From the NCBI GenBank assembly GCA_016872725.1, contig VGZC01000026.1:1-64000 (forward strand): DNA of 64,000 nucleotides, given 5' to 3'. Both the position numbers and the translations under genes were made by a program. This document shows positions 1 to 9,308 of this stretch, in pieces. The DNA is from Planctomycetota bacterium (GTDB lineage: Bacteria; Planctomycetota; Planctomycetia; Pirellulales; Pirellulaceae). Every line of letters starts with the position of its first letter. The stretch's first letter is position 1. The notes under the pieces are model-generated. The model had not been told where the DNA came from. It saw only the letters and a program-made list of their open reading frames with translations, and did not search any database.

Positions 1-68
1 GAGGATCCGTCCACGCGCGGACTGGGATTGGGCGGATGCATCGAGCTCGCCCCAGGACCGGCAACGCC

Positions 69-271
69 CCCCACAAACAAGAGCAACGCAACTCACCGAG
101 GGCCTCCAATCGCCGCATTCCGCGCATACTGCGCAGAGGCCTTTCTTCAGGGGCCTGGCCGAAACTGGCGCCCCACAAACAAGAGCAACGCAACTCACCG
201 AGGGCCTCCAATCGCCGCATTCCGCGCATACTGCGCAGAGGCCTTTCTTCAGGGGCCTGGCCGAAACTGGC
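69..271. repeat. 102-bp tandem duplication
   Basis: A 102-bp unit occurs twice in direct succession, at 69-170 and 171-271, with no difference I can see between the copies. Its end word (tggccgaaactggc) is repeated again in shorter pieces up to about 306. The unit is open in several reading frames, but the resulting peptides are low-complexity duplicates and do not look like genes. The whole stretch before metH (1-543) holds no gene I can support. Confidence 0.9.
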
Positions 272-373
272 TGGCCGAAACTGGCGTGGCGTGGCCGAAA
301 CTGGCGATTCCCAGGTTTGCCAAAGCGCCCATTTGCCCTTTTGTTTCAGGTTCTCGCAGATTGCCGATTCCAG

Positions 374-427
374 CGCTTCCAGGGACCTGGTCAACATTGG
401 CGCTTCCAGGGACCTGGTCAACATTGG
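374..427. repeat. 27-bp tandem duplication
   Basis: A 27-bp unit starting cgcttccagggacctgg is present twice (374-400 and 401-427). It is followed by a shorter echo (gtggtcaacattg) at about 432-444. It lies 100 bases downstream of the metH stop codon. No hairpin with a T tract is evident, so I do not call a terminator. Confidence 0.85.
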
Positions 428-543
428 CGACGTGGTCAACATTGTCAACGAGAAACAACGAGCCGTCGATTGGCAATTCACGATCGACAAAGCGAGGCTC
501 GAACCGAAGCGGCTCTATCCTAAAATTTAGCCTGGACAGGGCA

Positions 544-3500
544 CTAGTCCGGCTCGTATCCGAGGATTGGCGCGAGCCATCGCTCGGTTTCTTGGATGGA
601 GAAGCCTTTTCGGCGGGCATAGTCCTCGACTTGGTCGCGGCCGATACGATCCACCGCGAAATACCTCGACTCCGGATGCCCGAAGTACCAACCGCAAACG
701 CTGGCCGCCGGGGTCATCGCGCATGTTTCCGTCAGCGCGACTCGGGCTCGCCGCTCGGCGTCCAGCAATCGGAAGAGGGTTCGCTTCTCCGAATGGTCGG
801 GACAGGCGGGATACCCCGGCGCGGGGCGGATCCCCCGGTATTTCCCCTCGATCAGTTCGTCGTTGGATAGCCGCTCCGAAACGCCGAATCCCCAATCCCG
901 CCGAGCGATCGCGTGCAAATGCTCGGCAAACGCCTCGGCCAGACGATCGGCGAGCGCCTTGACCAGGATTGCGTTGTAGTCGTCGTGCATCGCAGTGAAC
1001 TCGGCGGCCAGGTCGTCGGCGCCGATACCCGCCGTAACGACAAACGCGCCGGCAAAGTCCGTTCGACCACTCGCGCGCGGCGCGATGTAATCGGCCAGAC
1101 TTCGGAAACACGCTTGGCCAGGCCTTTCCCATTGCTGCCGCAACATGGGGCATCGAGCCAATTCGTGGCGGCGATCCTCGTCGGCGAACAAGACGACGTC
1201 GTCGCCGTCGGAAAGGGCCGGCCAGAATCCATATGTTGCATTCGCGCGCAATCGGCCGCCCGCGATGATCCGGTCGAGCAATTCGTTCGCCCGTTCGAAG
1301 AGCTCCCGCGCCACCGACCCAACCGCCGGATCCTCGAAGATCGCCGGGTACTTGCCCTTGAGCTCCCACGCTTGGAAGAACGGAGTCCAATCGACGCGCG
1401 ATCGTATTGTTTCGAGCGGATAGTCAAGCAGCGCGCGGACGCCGAGGAACGACGGCCCGTCGATCGGCGTCGTGGACCAATCGGGCGACCACCGCTTCTC
1501 CCTGGCCACAGGCAGTGGAGCGATCTTGAATTGGCGTTTCTCATACGAGGCGACGAGTTGCTTCTGCAGTTCGCCGTTTTCGCGAAGGAACGCGGGCCGC
1601 ATTCCATCCTTGAGCAAGCGTTCCACGACCTGGACGGCTCGCGACGCGTCGAGCACGTGCACAACGGGTACCCGCGTCGCGGGCGCGATCCGAACGGCCG
1701 TGTGTTTCGCGCTGGTCGTCGCTCCGCCGATCAAGAGCGGAACACGAAGTCCCGCACGCTCGACCTCACGCGCGACATGCACCATTTCATCGAGGCTCGG
1801 CGTGATCAGCCCCGACAGGCCGATTGCGTCGACTTTCTCCTCGCGCGCGACCTCGATAATCCGCTCGCAGGCCGCCATCACACCCAGATCGAGGATCTCG
1901 TAGTCATTGCATCCGAGCACGACGCCGACGATGTTCTTACCGATGTCATGGACATCGCCCTTGACGGTCGCGAGCAGGATCTTGCGTCGTTTTCGCGGTC
2001 CCTCCGAGCTCCCCGCACGCCGTTCGTGCTCCAGATGCGGCAGCAGGAGGGCGACGGCCTTCTTCATGACGCGGGCGGACTTGACGACCTGCGGCAAGAA
2101 CATCTTTCCGGCGCCGAACAGATCGCCGACGGCCGACATGCCGGCCATCAACGGACCCTCGATCACCGACAACGCGTTGCTCCGCCCAACGCGTGATTGC
2201 TCGACGTCCTCCTCGATGAACCGATCCACGCCCTTGACCAGCGCGTGCGCCAACCGTTCATCGACGGGAGCCTGACGCCAGGTGAGGTCCTCGACAACGC
2301 CTCGCCGCTGCTCGTCCTTGATCGTCTCCGCGAATGCCACGAGCCGATCGGTCGCGTCCGGCCGACGATCGAACAGCATATCCTCGACACGTTCGAGCAG
2401 CTCGGCCGGGATGTCCTCGTACACCGCGAGCTGTCCCGCGTTGACGATGCCCATGTCCAATCCGGCACGGATCGCATGATAGAGGAACGCGGCATGGATC
2501 GCCTCGCGGACCGGGTCGTTTCCGCGGAACGAGAATGAGACGTTGCTCACGCCTCCCGAGACTTTCGCACCTGGGCACTCGCGTTTGATGCGACGCGTCG
2601 CTTCGATGAAATTCACCGCGTACCGATTGTGTTCGACGATCCCCGTTCCAACCGTCAGGATATTCGGATCGAAGATGATGTCCTCGGCGGGAAATCCGAC
2701 CTTGCCGGTCAACAAACGGAAAGCCCGCACACAAACGGCGACCTTGTGGTCGATCTCCACCGCCTGGCCGAGCTCGTCGAACGCCATGACGACCACGGCG
2801 GCTCCATAGCATCGGATGAGCCGAGCCCTTTCGAGGAAAGCGGCCTCGCCGTCCTTCAGACTGATTGAATTGACGATCGGTTTTCCTTGAAGGCATTTCA
2901 GTCCGGCCTCGATGATCGTCCACCGGGAACTGTCGATCATCACGGGGACCTTCCCGACATCATGCTCGCCCGCGATCAGATTCAGGAACCGGGTCATCGC
3001 GGCTTCGCCGTGGAGAAGATCATCGTCGACATTGACGTCGATGGCCGCCGCGCCTCCCGCGACCTGTTCCCGCGCGACGTCGACCGCCTCTTCATACTGT
3101 CCGCCTCGGATCAGGCGGGCAAACTTCTTGGAGCCGGTGATGTTCGTCCGCTCGCCGATCATCAGGAAGTTGCTGTCGGGACGCAGAGTCAACGCCTCCG
3201 TACCGCTCAAACAAAGGCACCCGTCCGAAGCAGCCGAGCGTCGGGGGGGACGCATGCCGCGCACGGCGTTGGCGAGCGCCGCGATGTGACCGGGCGTTGT
3301 GCCGCAGCAGCCGCCCAGGATGTTGACCCATCCGCGTTCGGCGAACTCACGCATCGCCTGGGCCATCCGATTCGGGCCGAGCGTGTAATGGCCCATTTCG
3401 TCGGGCATCCCCGCGTTGGGATGGCAACTGACGGGAACGCGGCTCACGCGGGAAAGCTCCTCGACATGCGGGCGCATCAGGTCGGGTCCCAACGAACAGT

Positions 3501-4257
3501 TGACGCCGACGCTGAGCATCGGGAAATGCGAGATGGAAATCCAAAACGCTTCGATCGATTGGCTTGATACGAAGGTGACCCCCGCCGCGTTGAACGAAGC
3601 GGAGATCATGACGGGCAACCACACGCCCCGCGCCGCGCAGACCTCTTCGATCGCGAATAGGCAGGCTTTCAGATTCAGCGTATCGATGGCCGTCTCGGGA
3701 ATGAGGAGATCGACGCCCCCGTCAACAAGGGCCGCGATCTGCCGAGCGTACGACCGCCGCATTCCGTCGAACGTCGCGCTTCGATGCCCGGCGTCCTCGA
3801 CGTCCGTCGAAATCGACGCTTGGCGCGTCGTGGGACCGATCGATCCGGCCACGAAACGCGGCCGATCGGGCGTCCGTTCGTTGAACCGATCCACGGCCTC
3901 CCGAGCACAGCGCACGGCCGCTCCATTGAGCTCCTCGACGAGCGCATCGGGCAAACCGAATTCCCCCATGCCGATCGGGCTCGCGCCGAACGTGTTCGTT
4001 TCGATGATATCCGCGCCCGCCTCGAGGTACCGCTCGTGGATCGACCGGACGTCGTCGGGACGAGTCAGACTCAGGATATCCACGAAATTCGCCAGGTGCC
4101 GATCATGGTTCGCGAACCGTTCCCCGCGGATCTCCGGCTCTCCCAACCCCAGCGCCTGGACCATCGTACCCATCGCGCCGTCCAGCAGCAAAATGCGATG
4201 CTCCAGCAATTCACGCAGCCGATCGGCGCAAGGGGTTGAGCGGACGGGCATTGTCAT
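544..4257 (-). CDS. metH: Cobalamin-dependent methionine synthase MetH
   Basis: This enzyme moves a methyl group from 5-methyltetrahydrofolate to homocysteine through protein-bound methylcobalamin, giving methionine in the cytoplasm. All four modules are visible. The homocysteine/zinc module occupies about residues 15-330, with the zinc cysteines in GVNCS (about 254) and GGCC (about 316-317). The pterin-binding barrel starts at IGERTN (about 367). The B12 module carries DVHDIG (axial His about 771) followed by SGL and GGA motifs. The C-terminal reactivation domain contains [12 protein letters not shown]. The length of 1237 residues matches the usual 1200-1250. The frame is open 38 codons further upstream, but that extension is low-complexity and unlike MetH, so I start at 4257; an alternative ATG lies at 4251. 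No B12 riboswitch was recognised upstream. Confidence 0.95.
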   Translation of the reverse strand: MTMPVRSTPCADRLRELLEHRILLLDGAMGTMVQALGLGEPEIRGERFANHDRHLANFVDILSLTRPDDVRSIHERYLEAGADIIETNTFGASPIGMGEFGLPDALVEELNGAAVRCAREAVDRFNERTPDRPRFVAGSIGPTTRQASISTDVEDAGHRSATFDGMRRSYARQIAALVDGGVDLLIPETAIDTLNLKACLFAIEEVCAARGVWLPVMISASFNAAGVTFVSSQSIEAFWISISHFPMLSVGVNCSLGPDLMRPHVEELSRVSRVPVSCHPNAGMPDEMGHYTLGPNRMAQAMREFAERGWVNILGGCCGTTPGHIAALANAVRGMRPPRRSAASDGCLCLSGTEALTLRPDSNFLMIGERTNITGSKKFARLIRGGQYEEAVDVAREQVAGGAAAIDVNVDDDLLHGEAAMTRFLNLIAGEHDVGKVPVMIDSSRWTIIEAGLKCLQGKPIVNSISLKDGEAAFLERARLIRCYGAAVVVMAFDELGQAVEIDHKVAVCVRAFRLLTGKVGFPAEDIIFDPNILTVGTGIVEHNRYAVNFIEATRRIKRECPGAKVSGGVSNVSFSFRGNDPVREAIHAAFLYHAIRAGLDMGIVNAGQLAVYEDIPAELLERVEDMLFDRRPDATDRLVAFAETIKDEQRRGVVEDLTWRQAPVDERLAHALVKGVDRFIEEDVEQSRVGRSNALSVIEGPLMAGMSAVGDLFGAGKMFLPQVVKSARVMKKAVALLLPHLEHERRAGSSEGPRKRRKILLATVKGDVHDIGKNIVGVVLGCNDYEILDLGVMAACERIIEVAREEKVDAIGLSGLITPSLDEMVHVAREVERAGLRVPLLIGGATTSAKHTAVRIAPATRVPVVHVLDASRAVQVVERLLKDGMRPAFLRENGELQKQLVASYEKRQFKIAPLPVAREKRWSPDWSTTPIDGPSFLGVRALLDYPLETIRSRVDWTPFFQAWELKGKYPAIFEDPAVGSVARELFERANELLDRIIAGGRLRANATYGFWPALSDGDDVVLFADEDRRHELARCPMLRQQWERPGQACFRSLADYIAPRASGRTDFAGAFVVTAGIGADDLAAEFTAMHDDYNAILVKALADRLAEAFAEHLHAIARRDWGFGVSERLSNDELIEGKYRGIRPAPGYPACPDHSEKRTLFRLLDAERRARVALTETCAMTPAASVCGWYFGHPESRYFAVDRIGRDQVEDYARRKGFSIQETERWLAPILGYEPD

Positions 4258-4596
4258 CGATCGAGGTCTCGTGTCGTCATGGTTCGGGGACTTCAAAGTC
4301 CCGCAAGTAAGTCCCGCAAGTCTACTTCTCGTGCCGCGATTGGGCGATGCGCCGGCCTGGATCGAAGACATGGCCGCGTCCCATCTTCTCCAGCTTGTCG
4401 ATTCGAACTAACCGGAAGAGGCGTCCCAATGCGCAAAGACTCCCTGATGCTCAAGATCATCACGAACGGAACCGATAATCAGAGCACGGCCTAACACCGG
4501 ATGGGCCGTCGCGCCCCATGGGTTTCGAAACGCGCGACGTTTCGCGGCCGATCCAGGGCGAATGGAACGATCCGACCGGGATCTGGGAGCACCGAC
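4258..4596. other. Divergent intergenic region, possible 21-residue ORF
   Basis: This is the gap between metH and the divergent membrane-protein gene. It contains a 13-bp tandem duplication (agtcccgcaagta) near 4300. A short plus-strand reading frame runs from ATG 4429 to TAA 4494 (21 codons) and has a plausible ribosome site (gaagagg) seven bases upstream. Nothing else supports it as a gene. I see no convincing promoter and no cobalamin or SAM riboswitch core. Confidence 0.3.
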
Positions 4597-5592
4597 ATGT
4601 CGACCGATTCCGCCGTTCGACCCCGCCGCCGTACCGACGGTCCGGCTCGCAACTCGGAAAAGGCGTTTGCCGAAATCCCCATCCTCCTGCGTTTACCCGA
4701 TCTCTATCCGTCCCGCGCCGTGGACGCCGCCATCGCCCGATTATCGACTCCATCGCACGCATCTCCCATGCCCGCGAGCGCCCTTGAATCGCCGTCCGAA
4801 TCGCCGAACGCCCAATGGCAGCGCGTCGACTCCGTTGCCGTATCCAAACCGCCGGCTCCGCCGATCGTCCCATCGCTTCCGGATTGGAGCAGCCGCATCA
4901 TTGTCGCGGGCATCATTGTCACCGCGTTGGTCTGCGCGGTCATGATCCAAACGCGATCCCATCCCGATACCGATTCACCATCCGCCGTCCGCGACACCAC
5001 CGCGCATCATGCGACCGCCGGCAGGTCGGATCGCCCGCCCGGTCTGAACGAATCGGGATCGTCGGACGCCGCGCGAGTCGCCACACGGGACCCGGCCCAT
5101 GCGAACCATGGTCCAAACAACCGTGCCAACAACGGTCCGAATCGCGGGCCGCACGACGGTGCGAACGAATGGAACGCCGGTAACGACCCCGGTTCCTCGG
5201 AACAGGGGCCGAATTCGCCTATTTCCGCGCCGAGTCGCGCGCGGGCCTACCCAGGTATGCCGGCCGAGTTCGAGGAACCGGTCGGCAAGTCGACAAGCGG
5301 TCCGGATTCCCGGCGTGTCGTGACGATTCCCAGCACGGTTCCGTCCTCCGCAAATCCGTCCGAATCGGTCCAATCGCGGGAGGTCGCCCACGATGGGCCA
5401 TCGCGGGACGGGCCATCGCGGGATGGGCCATCGCGGGACGGGCCATCGCGGGACGGGCCATCGCGGGACGGGCCGTCGCCGGACGGAACCGCTCAGACAG
5501 CCGCGGCCTACCCGATCCACGACGCGCCGATCCATGACAAATGGGATGGCCCGGACATGCCGCGCACGGTTCGCGCTCGCCACTCGGAATAG
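4597..5592 (+). CDS. Single-pass membrane protein with GPSRD repeats
   Basis: I do not recognise the family. From the ATG at 4597, preceded by gggag eight bases upstream, the protein has 331 residues. About 90 residues are Pro/Ser/Arg-rich. One hydrophobic segment follows (IIVAGIIVTALVCAVMI, about residues 104-120). The rest is a long polar tail rich in Asn, Gly, Pro and Ser that includes six tandem copies of the pentapeptide GPSRD/GPSPD encoded by a 15-bp array. The tail looks disordered and probably lies outside the membrane. The BY-kinase-like ATPase gene follows 62 bases later on the same strand. A membrane protein beside such an ATPase suggests a partner or adaptor role, but this is inference from position only. 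Confidence 0.75.
   Translation: MSTDSAVRPRRRTDGPARNSEKAFAEIPILLRLPDLYPSRAVDAAIARLSTPSHASPMPASALESPSESPNAQWQRVDSVAVSKPPAPPIVPSLPDWSSRIIVAGIIVTALVCAVMIQTRSHPDTDSPSAVRDTTAHHATAGRSDRPPGLNESGSSDAARVATRDPAHANHGPNNRANNGPNRGPHDGANEWNAGNDPGSSEQGPNSPISAPSRARAYPGMPAEFEEPVGKSTSGPDSRRVVTIPSTVPSSANPSESVQSREVAHDGPSRDGPSRDGPSRDGPSRDGPSRDGPSPDGTAQTAAAYPIHDAPIHDKWDGPDMPRTVRARHSE
5395..5484 (+). repeat. 15-bp tandem array, six units, in frame
   Basis: The unit gggccatcgcgggac is repeated five times (5395-5469, one copy with a single T for C change), plus a diverged sixth copy (5470-5484). It is in frame and adds GPSRD pentapeptides to the C-terminal tail of the membrane protein. Confidence 0.95.
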
Positions 5593-5654
5593 CAAAGCGA
5601 TCGGCTCGACTTTTCTTGAATTGAACATCGGAAGGGCCGCGGGAGTAGAGCGAC

Positions 5655-6884
5655 ATGGAGACGACACGCAACCGAACTTTCCTGCGGGCGTTTGTCCAGG
5701 ACCCCAACGGCTCGTCCGCCGTCCCGGTCCCTCACACGACGTTCGAGCCGCCGCGTCGAGGAACGGGTCCCATCGCGAGCGAGCCGTCGGATACCCGGCC
5801 CCGAACCGCGCCGCGCGTCGCGTTCGATGCGCCGAGCGGTTCGCGGCGTTTGGAAAACGGGACGGACGCGTCCCGGCGCGACGGCATCGCCGTTCCATCG
5901 CCGCACGTCCAGTTCCCGTCGACCGGTCCATTTGCGGCGGGGGCCGGCGTGTCCTCGTCGGTTAACGACGCGGCGTTCGCCGCGTCCTGGTATGAGGAAC
6001 CAACGCTGCTCGTCGGCGCCGCCTTCCCGATTTCAGGGCGGCTCGCCGGCGTTCCGGCCGGTCTTCCGGCCGAGCGCGCGGCTCGCGAAGCGCGCGACGC
6101 CGATCCCGACGAGGATGCGGCTCACGGTGCCGGACTGATCGAAGCACCGGGCACACCCGAATCGATCGCGTGCGGCGATTCGACCGTTCATGACGCATCG
6201 GGCTCGCCCTGCGCAGAACCTCGCGGGTTCGTCGCGAATTGGGAAGTCGATCGATTCCGATGGCCCCGCGATTGCGAACGGCTCCACCAACAAATGACGC
6301 CCGCATTCGACGAAGCGGGAAGTCAGCTCCGCGCGGCGACACTCGACGGCATGCGGCTCCTTGCGGTGACGAGCGGGCTTCGCGGCGAGGGGCGGACGAC
6401 GGTCGCGATGTTGCTTGCCCGCGCCGCGGCACGGGCGGGAGTCCGCGTCGCTCTGATCGACGCCGACGCAAAGAACCCTCGGATCGGGCGCCAATTGCAC
6501 ATCGAACTCGAACACGATTGGCGAGACGCCGCGCGCGGGATCGTGCCCGAGGCCGAAGCGGGGATCGCGTCGCTCGACGAATCGATCGCCGTCTTTCCGC
6601 TGACCGACAACGCTCGCGAGGAATCGGTCTTGCCGAACGACGGCCTCTGGCAGCGGTTTTGGACGGCGCTCGGCGCTTACTTCGATCTGGTCATCCTCGA
6701 CTGTGGGCCGACCGACGATCAGCATCCGTTCCAGGCGTTCCGATCGGCGAACGCCGCCATCGTCGTCCGCGACGCGCGCGCCACGGACGAACCGGGAACG
6801 CGCCGCGTCATCGAACAGCTCGTCGGCGGCTCCATCGAAGCGATCGGCATCATCGACAACTATGTGCGAACCAACGCCGCGTGA
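5655..6884 (+). CDS. BY-kinase/CpsD-like P-loop ATPase without tyrosine tail
   Basis: The last 180 of 409 residues form a MinD/ParA-type ATPase fold as seen in bacterial tyrosine kinases of the CpsD/Wzc group. There is a Walker A segment (SGLRGEGRTT, about 237-247), a Walker A-prime segment (VALIDAD, about 265-271) and a Walker B segment (LVILDCGP, about 345-352). The first 200 residues are Pro/Arg-rich and probably disordered. The C terminus (YVRTNAA) lacks the tyrosine cluster of autophosphorylating BY-kinases, in contrast to the Wzc homologue at 36284. It may therefore be a regulatory or degenerate relative, possibly working with the membrane protein just upstream. Function is inferred from the fold only. 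Confidence 0.8.
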   Translation: METTRNRTFLRAFVQDPNGSSAVPVPHTTFEPPRRGTGPIASEPSDTRPRTAPRVAFDAPSGSRRLENGTDASRRDGIAVPSPHVQFPSTGPFAAGAGVSSSVNDAAFAASWYEEPTLLVGAAFPISGRLAGVPAGLPAERAAREARDADPDEDAAHGAGLIEAPGTPESIACGDSTVHDASGSPCAEPRGFVANWEVDRFRWPRDCERLHQQMTPAFDEAGSQLRAATLDGMRLLAVTSGLRGEGRTTVAMLLARAAARAGVRVALIDADAKNPRIGRQLHIELEHDWRDAARGIVPEAEAGIASLDESIAVFPLTDNAREESVLPNDGLWQRFWTALGAYFDLVILDCGPTDDQHPFQAFRSANAAIVVRDARATDEPGTRRVIEQLVGGSIEAIGIIDNYVRTNAA

Positions 6885-6995
6885 TGCGAGCCGATGCGCA
6901 TCGTCGCGGCAGGGTGGTCGATCCGGGAACGCGCGGGGCGCGAGGCCGAGCGATCGGCGTCGCGGGTTGTTCGCGCGCCCCTTGCCCCGCTCGAC

Positions 6996-8528
6996 TCAGT
7001 CCCTGGGCTTCTTACTGAACACGATCCGGTTGATTGCGTTGAGCAGCGCCTTGATGGTGGCTTCGACGGTGTCGGTCGAAACGCCTCGGCCTCGATAGGT
7101 TTCCCCCTCGTGCTCGATTTCCAGCGTCGCTTCGCCCTGCGCGTCGTGTCCAATCGTCGCGCTCCGCACGCGGAAATCCTTGCAGACCGTCTTGACGCCG
7201 GTGATCTTCTCCGTGGCCCAGAACGCCGCGTCGATCGGACCGTCCCCCATCGACGATTCCTCGACGAACTCCTGACCTCCCCGCGCGAGCGTCAACCGGA
7301 CGCGGGGCGGCGACGCCGTGCTCGACGTCACATGGAACGACACAAGGGCCCATTCCTCGTGCGGAACCGCGCGGATCTCCTGTTCGATAAGCACGGCGAT
7401 GTCGCCGTCGTACACTTCCTTCTTCTTGTCGGCCAAGAGCTTGAATTGCTCGAAGACCGTCTGCAACTGTTCGCCCGTGAGCCGATAGCCCATTGCGCGG
7501 GCTCGGTCGGCGAGCGCCGCGCGGCCGCTGTGCTTGCCGAGCACCAGGTCGGTCTTGGCGAAGCCCACGTCCTCCGGCCGCATGATCTCGTAGGTCGTGC
7601 GTTCCTTGAGCAATCCGTCCTGATGGATGCCCGCTTCGTGCGCGAAGGCGTTACGTCCCACAATCGCCTTGTTGCGCTGGACCTGGAGTCCGGTGATGTT
7701 CGAAACCAGCCGGCTGGTCGGCACGAGCCGCCGCGTGTTGACCCGCGTATCGGCGTGATAGTAATCCGAGCGGGTCTTGAGCGCCATGACGAGTTCCTCG
7801 AGCGAGCAATTGCCGGCCCGTTCGCCGATCCCGTTCACCGTGCACTCGACCTGCCTCGCTCCGTTCTCGACGGCGGCCAAGCTATTGGCGACGGCGAGCC
7901 CGAGATCGTTGTGGCAATGGATGCTCAAGGCCGCGCGATCGATGTTCGGGACCTTGTTCATCAAGAAGGCGACCGTTTCCCCCAACTGTTTCGGCACGGC
8001 GTATCCGACCGTGTCCGGGATGTTGATCGTTGTCGCGCCGGCCTGGATCGCCGCTTCGACAACCTGAGCCAGGAAATCGCGTTCCGTCCTCGCGGCGTCC
8101 TCCGGGGAGAACTCGACGTCGTCGCAATGCGCCACCGCGTGCCGGACCCCGGCGACCGCCCGTTCGATGATTTCCGCCTGTGTCATCTTGAGCTTGAATT
8201 CGCGGTGGATCGCGCTCGTCGCCAGGAAGACGTGGATTCGAGGCGACTCGGCGCACTTCAGGGCCTCCCACGCTCGGTCGATGTCGGCCGTATTGCATCG
8301 AGCCAACCCGCACACGGTCACTCCCCGGATCTGGCCCGCGATTTCCCGCACGGCCTCAAAATCGCCCGGCGACGCGATCGGAAACCCGGCTTCGAGGATA
8401 TCGACCTGGAGGTCGACCAGCGCCTGGGCGATTTCGACCTTCTCCGCCAGATTCATGCTCGCGCCCGGGGATTGCTCCCCATCACGGAGCGTCGTGTCAA
8501 AGATCTTGATCCGCCGAGCTTCGGACAT
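6996..8528 (-). CDS. leuA: 2-isopropylmalate synthase LeuA
   Basis: This enzyme condenses acetyl-CoA with 2-oxoisovalerate, the first committed step of leucine synthesis. The catalytic TIM barrel shows TTLRDGEQ (12-19), the metal-binding HCHND (204-208) and NGIGERAGN (232-240). GLARC near residue 74 is typical of bacterial LeuA. A C-terminal regulatory domain of about 120 residues follows, which in this family binds leucine for feedback inhibition. The length of 510 is normal. The ATG at 8528 is preceded by gggaga. Upstream lies a complete attenuator (leader peptide 8675-8734, terminator 8603-8637), so transcription probably responds to charged tRNA-Leu. leuB is at 12317, not in the same operon. 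Confidence 0.96.
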   Translation of the reverse strand: MSEARRIKIFDTTLRDGEQSPGASMNLAEKVEIAQALVDLQVDILEAGFPIASPGDFEAVREIAGQIRGVTVCGLARCNTADIDRAWEALKCAESPRIHVFLATSAIHREFKLKMTQAEIIERAVAGVRHAVAHCDDVEFSPEDAARTERDFLAQVVEAAIQAGATTINIPDTVGYAVPKQLGETVAFLMNKVPNIDRAALSIHCHNDLGLAVANSLAAVENGARQVECTVNGIGERAGNCSLEELVMALKTRSDYYHADTRVNTRRLVPTSRLVSNITGLQVQRNKAIVGRNAFAHEAGIHQDGLLKERTTYEIMRPEDVGFAKTDLVLGKHSGRAALADRARAMGYRLTGEQLQTVFEQFKLLADKKKEVYDGDIAVLIEQEIRAVPHEEWALVSFHVTSSTASPPRVRLTLARGGQEFVEESSMGDGPIDAAFWATEKITGVKTVCKDFRVRSATIGHDAQGEATLEIEHEGETYRGRGVSTDTVEATIKALLNAINRIVFSKKPRD

Positions 8529-8602
8529 CGGAACTCATCTCCCAAGAACTCAAAAAACAAGGAGGAACCGGGCATGCCGGCACGCGAACACCCACGAACG
8601 CC

Positions 8603-8637
8603 AAAAAAAAACCCCAAAGCCTCGCGGCTTCGGGGTT
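8603..8637 (-). terminator. Intrinsic terminator in the leuA leader
   Basis: Read on the minus strand, this is a 12-bp stem closed by a GCGA tetraloop. The arms are aaccccgaagcc and ggctttggggtt, with one G-U pair. A run of nine T residues follows directly. It lies 75 bases before the leuA start codon and points toward leuA, and no minus-strand gene ends upstream that it could serve. It is therefore best read as the terminator of an attenuator. Confidence 0.9.
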
Positions 8638-8675
8638 GTTCTGGTTGAGCACGGAATCGAAGGCCAAACAACCCC
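8632..8675 (-). promoter_or_regulatory. Antiterminator pairing of the leu attenuator
   Basis: The nine bases ggggttgtt (8675-8667) begin at the last base of the leader-peptide stop codon. They are perfectly complementary to aacaacccc (8640-8632), six bases of which are the ascending arm of the terminator stem. The two pairings exclude each other. A ribosome stalled on the Leu codons would leave the upstream arm free to form the antiterminator, while a ribosome reaching the stop codon would cover it and allow termination. Confidence 0.8.
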
Positions 8676-8734
8676 TACCGCCCGCGGTCGGCGAGCGTAA
8701 GCAATCGGCGAAGGCGTAGGGATTGACGGCGCAT
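8675..8734 (-). CDS. Leucine leader peptide (leuL-like), 19 residues
   Basis: This short frame encodes MRRQSLRLRRLLTLADRGR and ends in TAG. Five of its 19 residues are Leu, encoded by CTA, CTT, TTG, CTT and CTC and clustered at positions 6-14. Its stop codon abuts the antiterminator arm, as expected for ribosome-mediated attenuation. The ATG lies seven bases below the -10 element, so the peptide may be translated from a leaderless transcript; no ribosome-binding site is possible in that space. It is placed like enterobacterial leuL, but I infer similarity of mechanism, not descent. Confidence 0.8.
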   Translation of the reverse strand: MRRQSLRLRRLLTLADRGR

Positions 8735-8740
8735 GGTTGG

Positions 8741-8769
8741 TTTATAATCGGCGCGCGCCCCGGGGTCAA
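8741..8769 (-). promoter_or_regulatory. Sigma-70-type promoter of leuA leader
   Basis: On the minus strand TTGACC (8769-8764) and TATAAA (8746-8741) are separated by exactly 17 bases, each matching five of six consensus positions. The predicted start of transcription, near 8734-8735, coincides with the ATG of the leader peptide. On the opposite strand the same bases also read TATAAT (8743-8748), pointing toward the gene at 8820, but no -35 element is found at a usual distance for that direction. Confidence 0.8.
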
Positions 8770-8819
8770 GCGACAATTCCGTCTGGTGGCTTTCGACCCT
8801 TTCGCGTATTCTCCGGCCC

Positions 8820-9296
8820 ATGATCGATTTCGAGATCCAACGATGCACTCGGCGATGCGCCGCGACGGACCGCGAACTGCGGCCAGGCGAAGCCTTCTAT
8901 TCGGTGCTCACCGCATCCGGTGATCAGGTCGTTCGGACCGACTACTCGCTCGACGGCTGGCCCGGCCCGCCCGCCGACGCGGTGGGATGGTGGCGAAGCC
9001 ACATGCCGTCGTCCGAACCGGCTCGGAAATCGTGGGCGCCCGGCGATGTGATGCTCGACTATTTCCAGCGTCTCCCCGAAGGACCTGATCACGACGACCT
9101 GCGGTATGTGCTCGCCCTGCTCATGACCCGCCGCAAGATCGTGACGCATGAATCGACGGAGCGGGACGAACTGGGCCGCGAACGGATGGTCCTGTATTGC
9201 CCTCGCACGGAGCAGGAGTTCCGGGTGGACGTCGTCATACCGGACGCGCGGCGCGCGTCGCGGATCCAGGACGAATTGGGCCGACTGTTCCAATAG
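8820..9296 (+). CDS. Conserved protein of unknown function
   Basis: I do not recognise a named family. The 158-residue protein has no signal peptide or membrane segment. It opens with a Cys pair (about residues 9 and 13) and ELRPGEAFYSVL, has a Trp-rich middle (GWPGPP, GWWR), and carries helical, charged sequence to the end. I place it among proteins typical of planctomycete-like genomes on general resemblance only. A TATAAT is present at 8743-8748. The next gene begins 13 bases after its stop, so the two are probably co-transcribed. Confidence 0.75.
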   Translation: MIDFEIQRCTRRCAATDRELRPGEAFYSVLTASGDQVVRTDYSLDGWPGPPADAVGWWRSHMPSSEPARKSWAPGDVMLDYFQRLPEGPDHDDLRYVLALLMTRRKIVTHESTERDELGRERMVLYCPRTEQEFRVDVVIPDARRASRIQDELGRLFQ

Positions 9297-9308
9297 TGGG
9301 TGGGTCGC

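Noticed and set aside
913-2196. Long plus-strand open frame (427 codons) inside metH
   Set aside because: It is antisense to a clear enzyme domain. Its translation has no domain, and high G+C with biased third positions explains the open frame.
4258-4596. Cobalamin or SAM riboswitch upstream of metH
   Set aside because: No B12-box or SAM-I core could be recognised by eye, and no terminator lies in front of metH.
6894-8648. 584-codon plus-strand open frame over leuA
   Set aside because: It is an antisense shadow of leuA, with no start signal and no recognisable domain.
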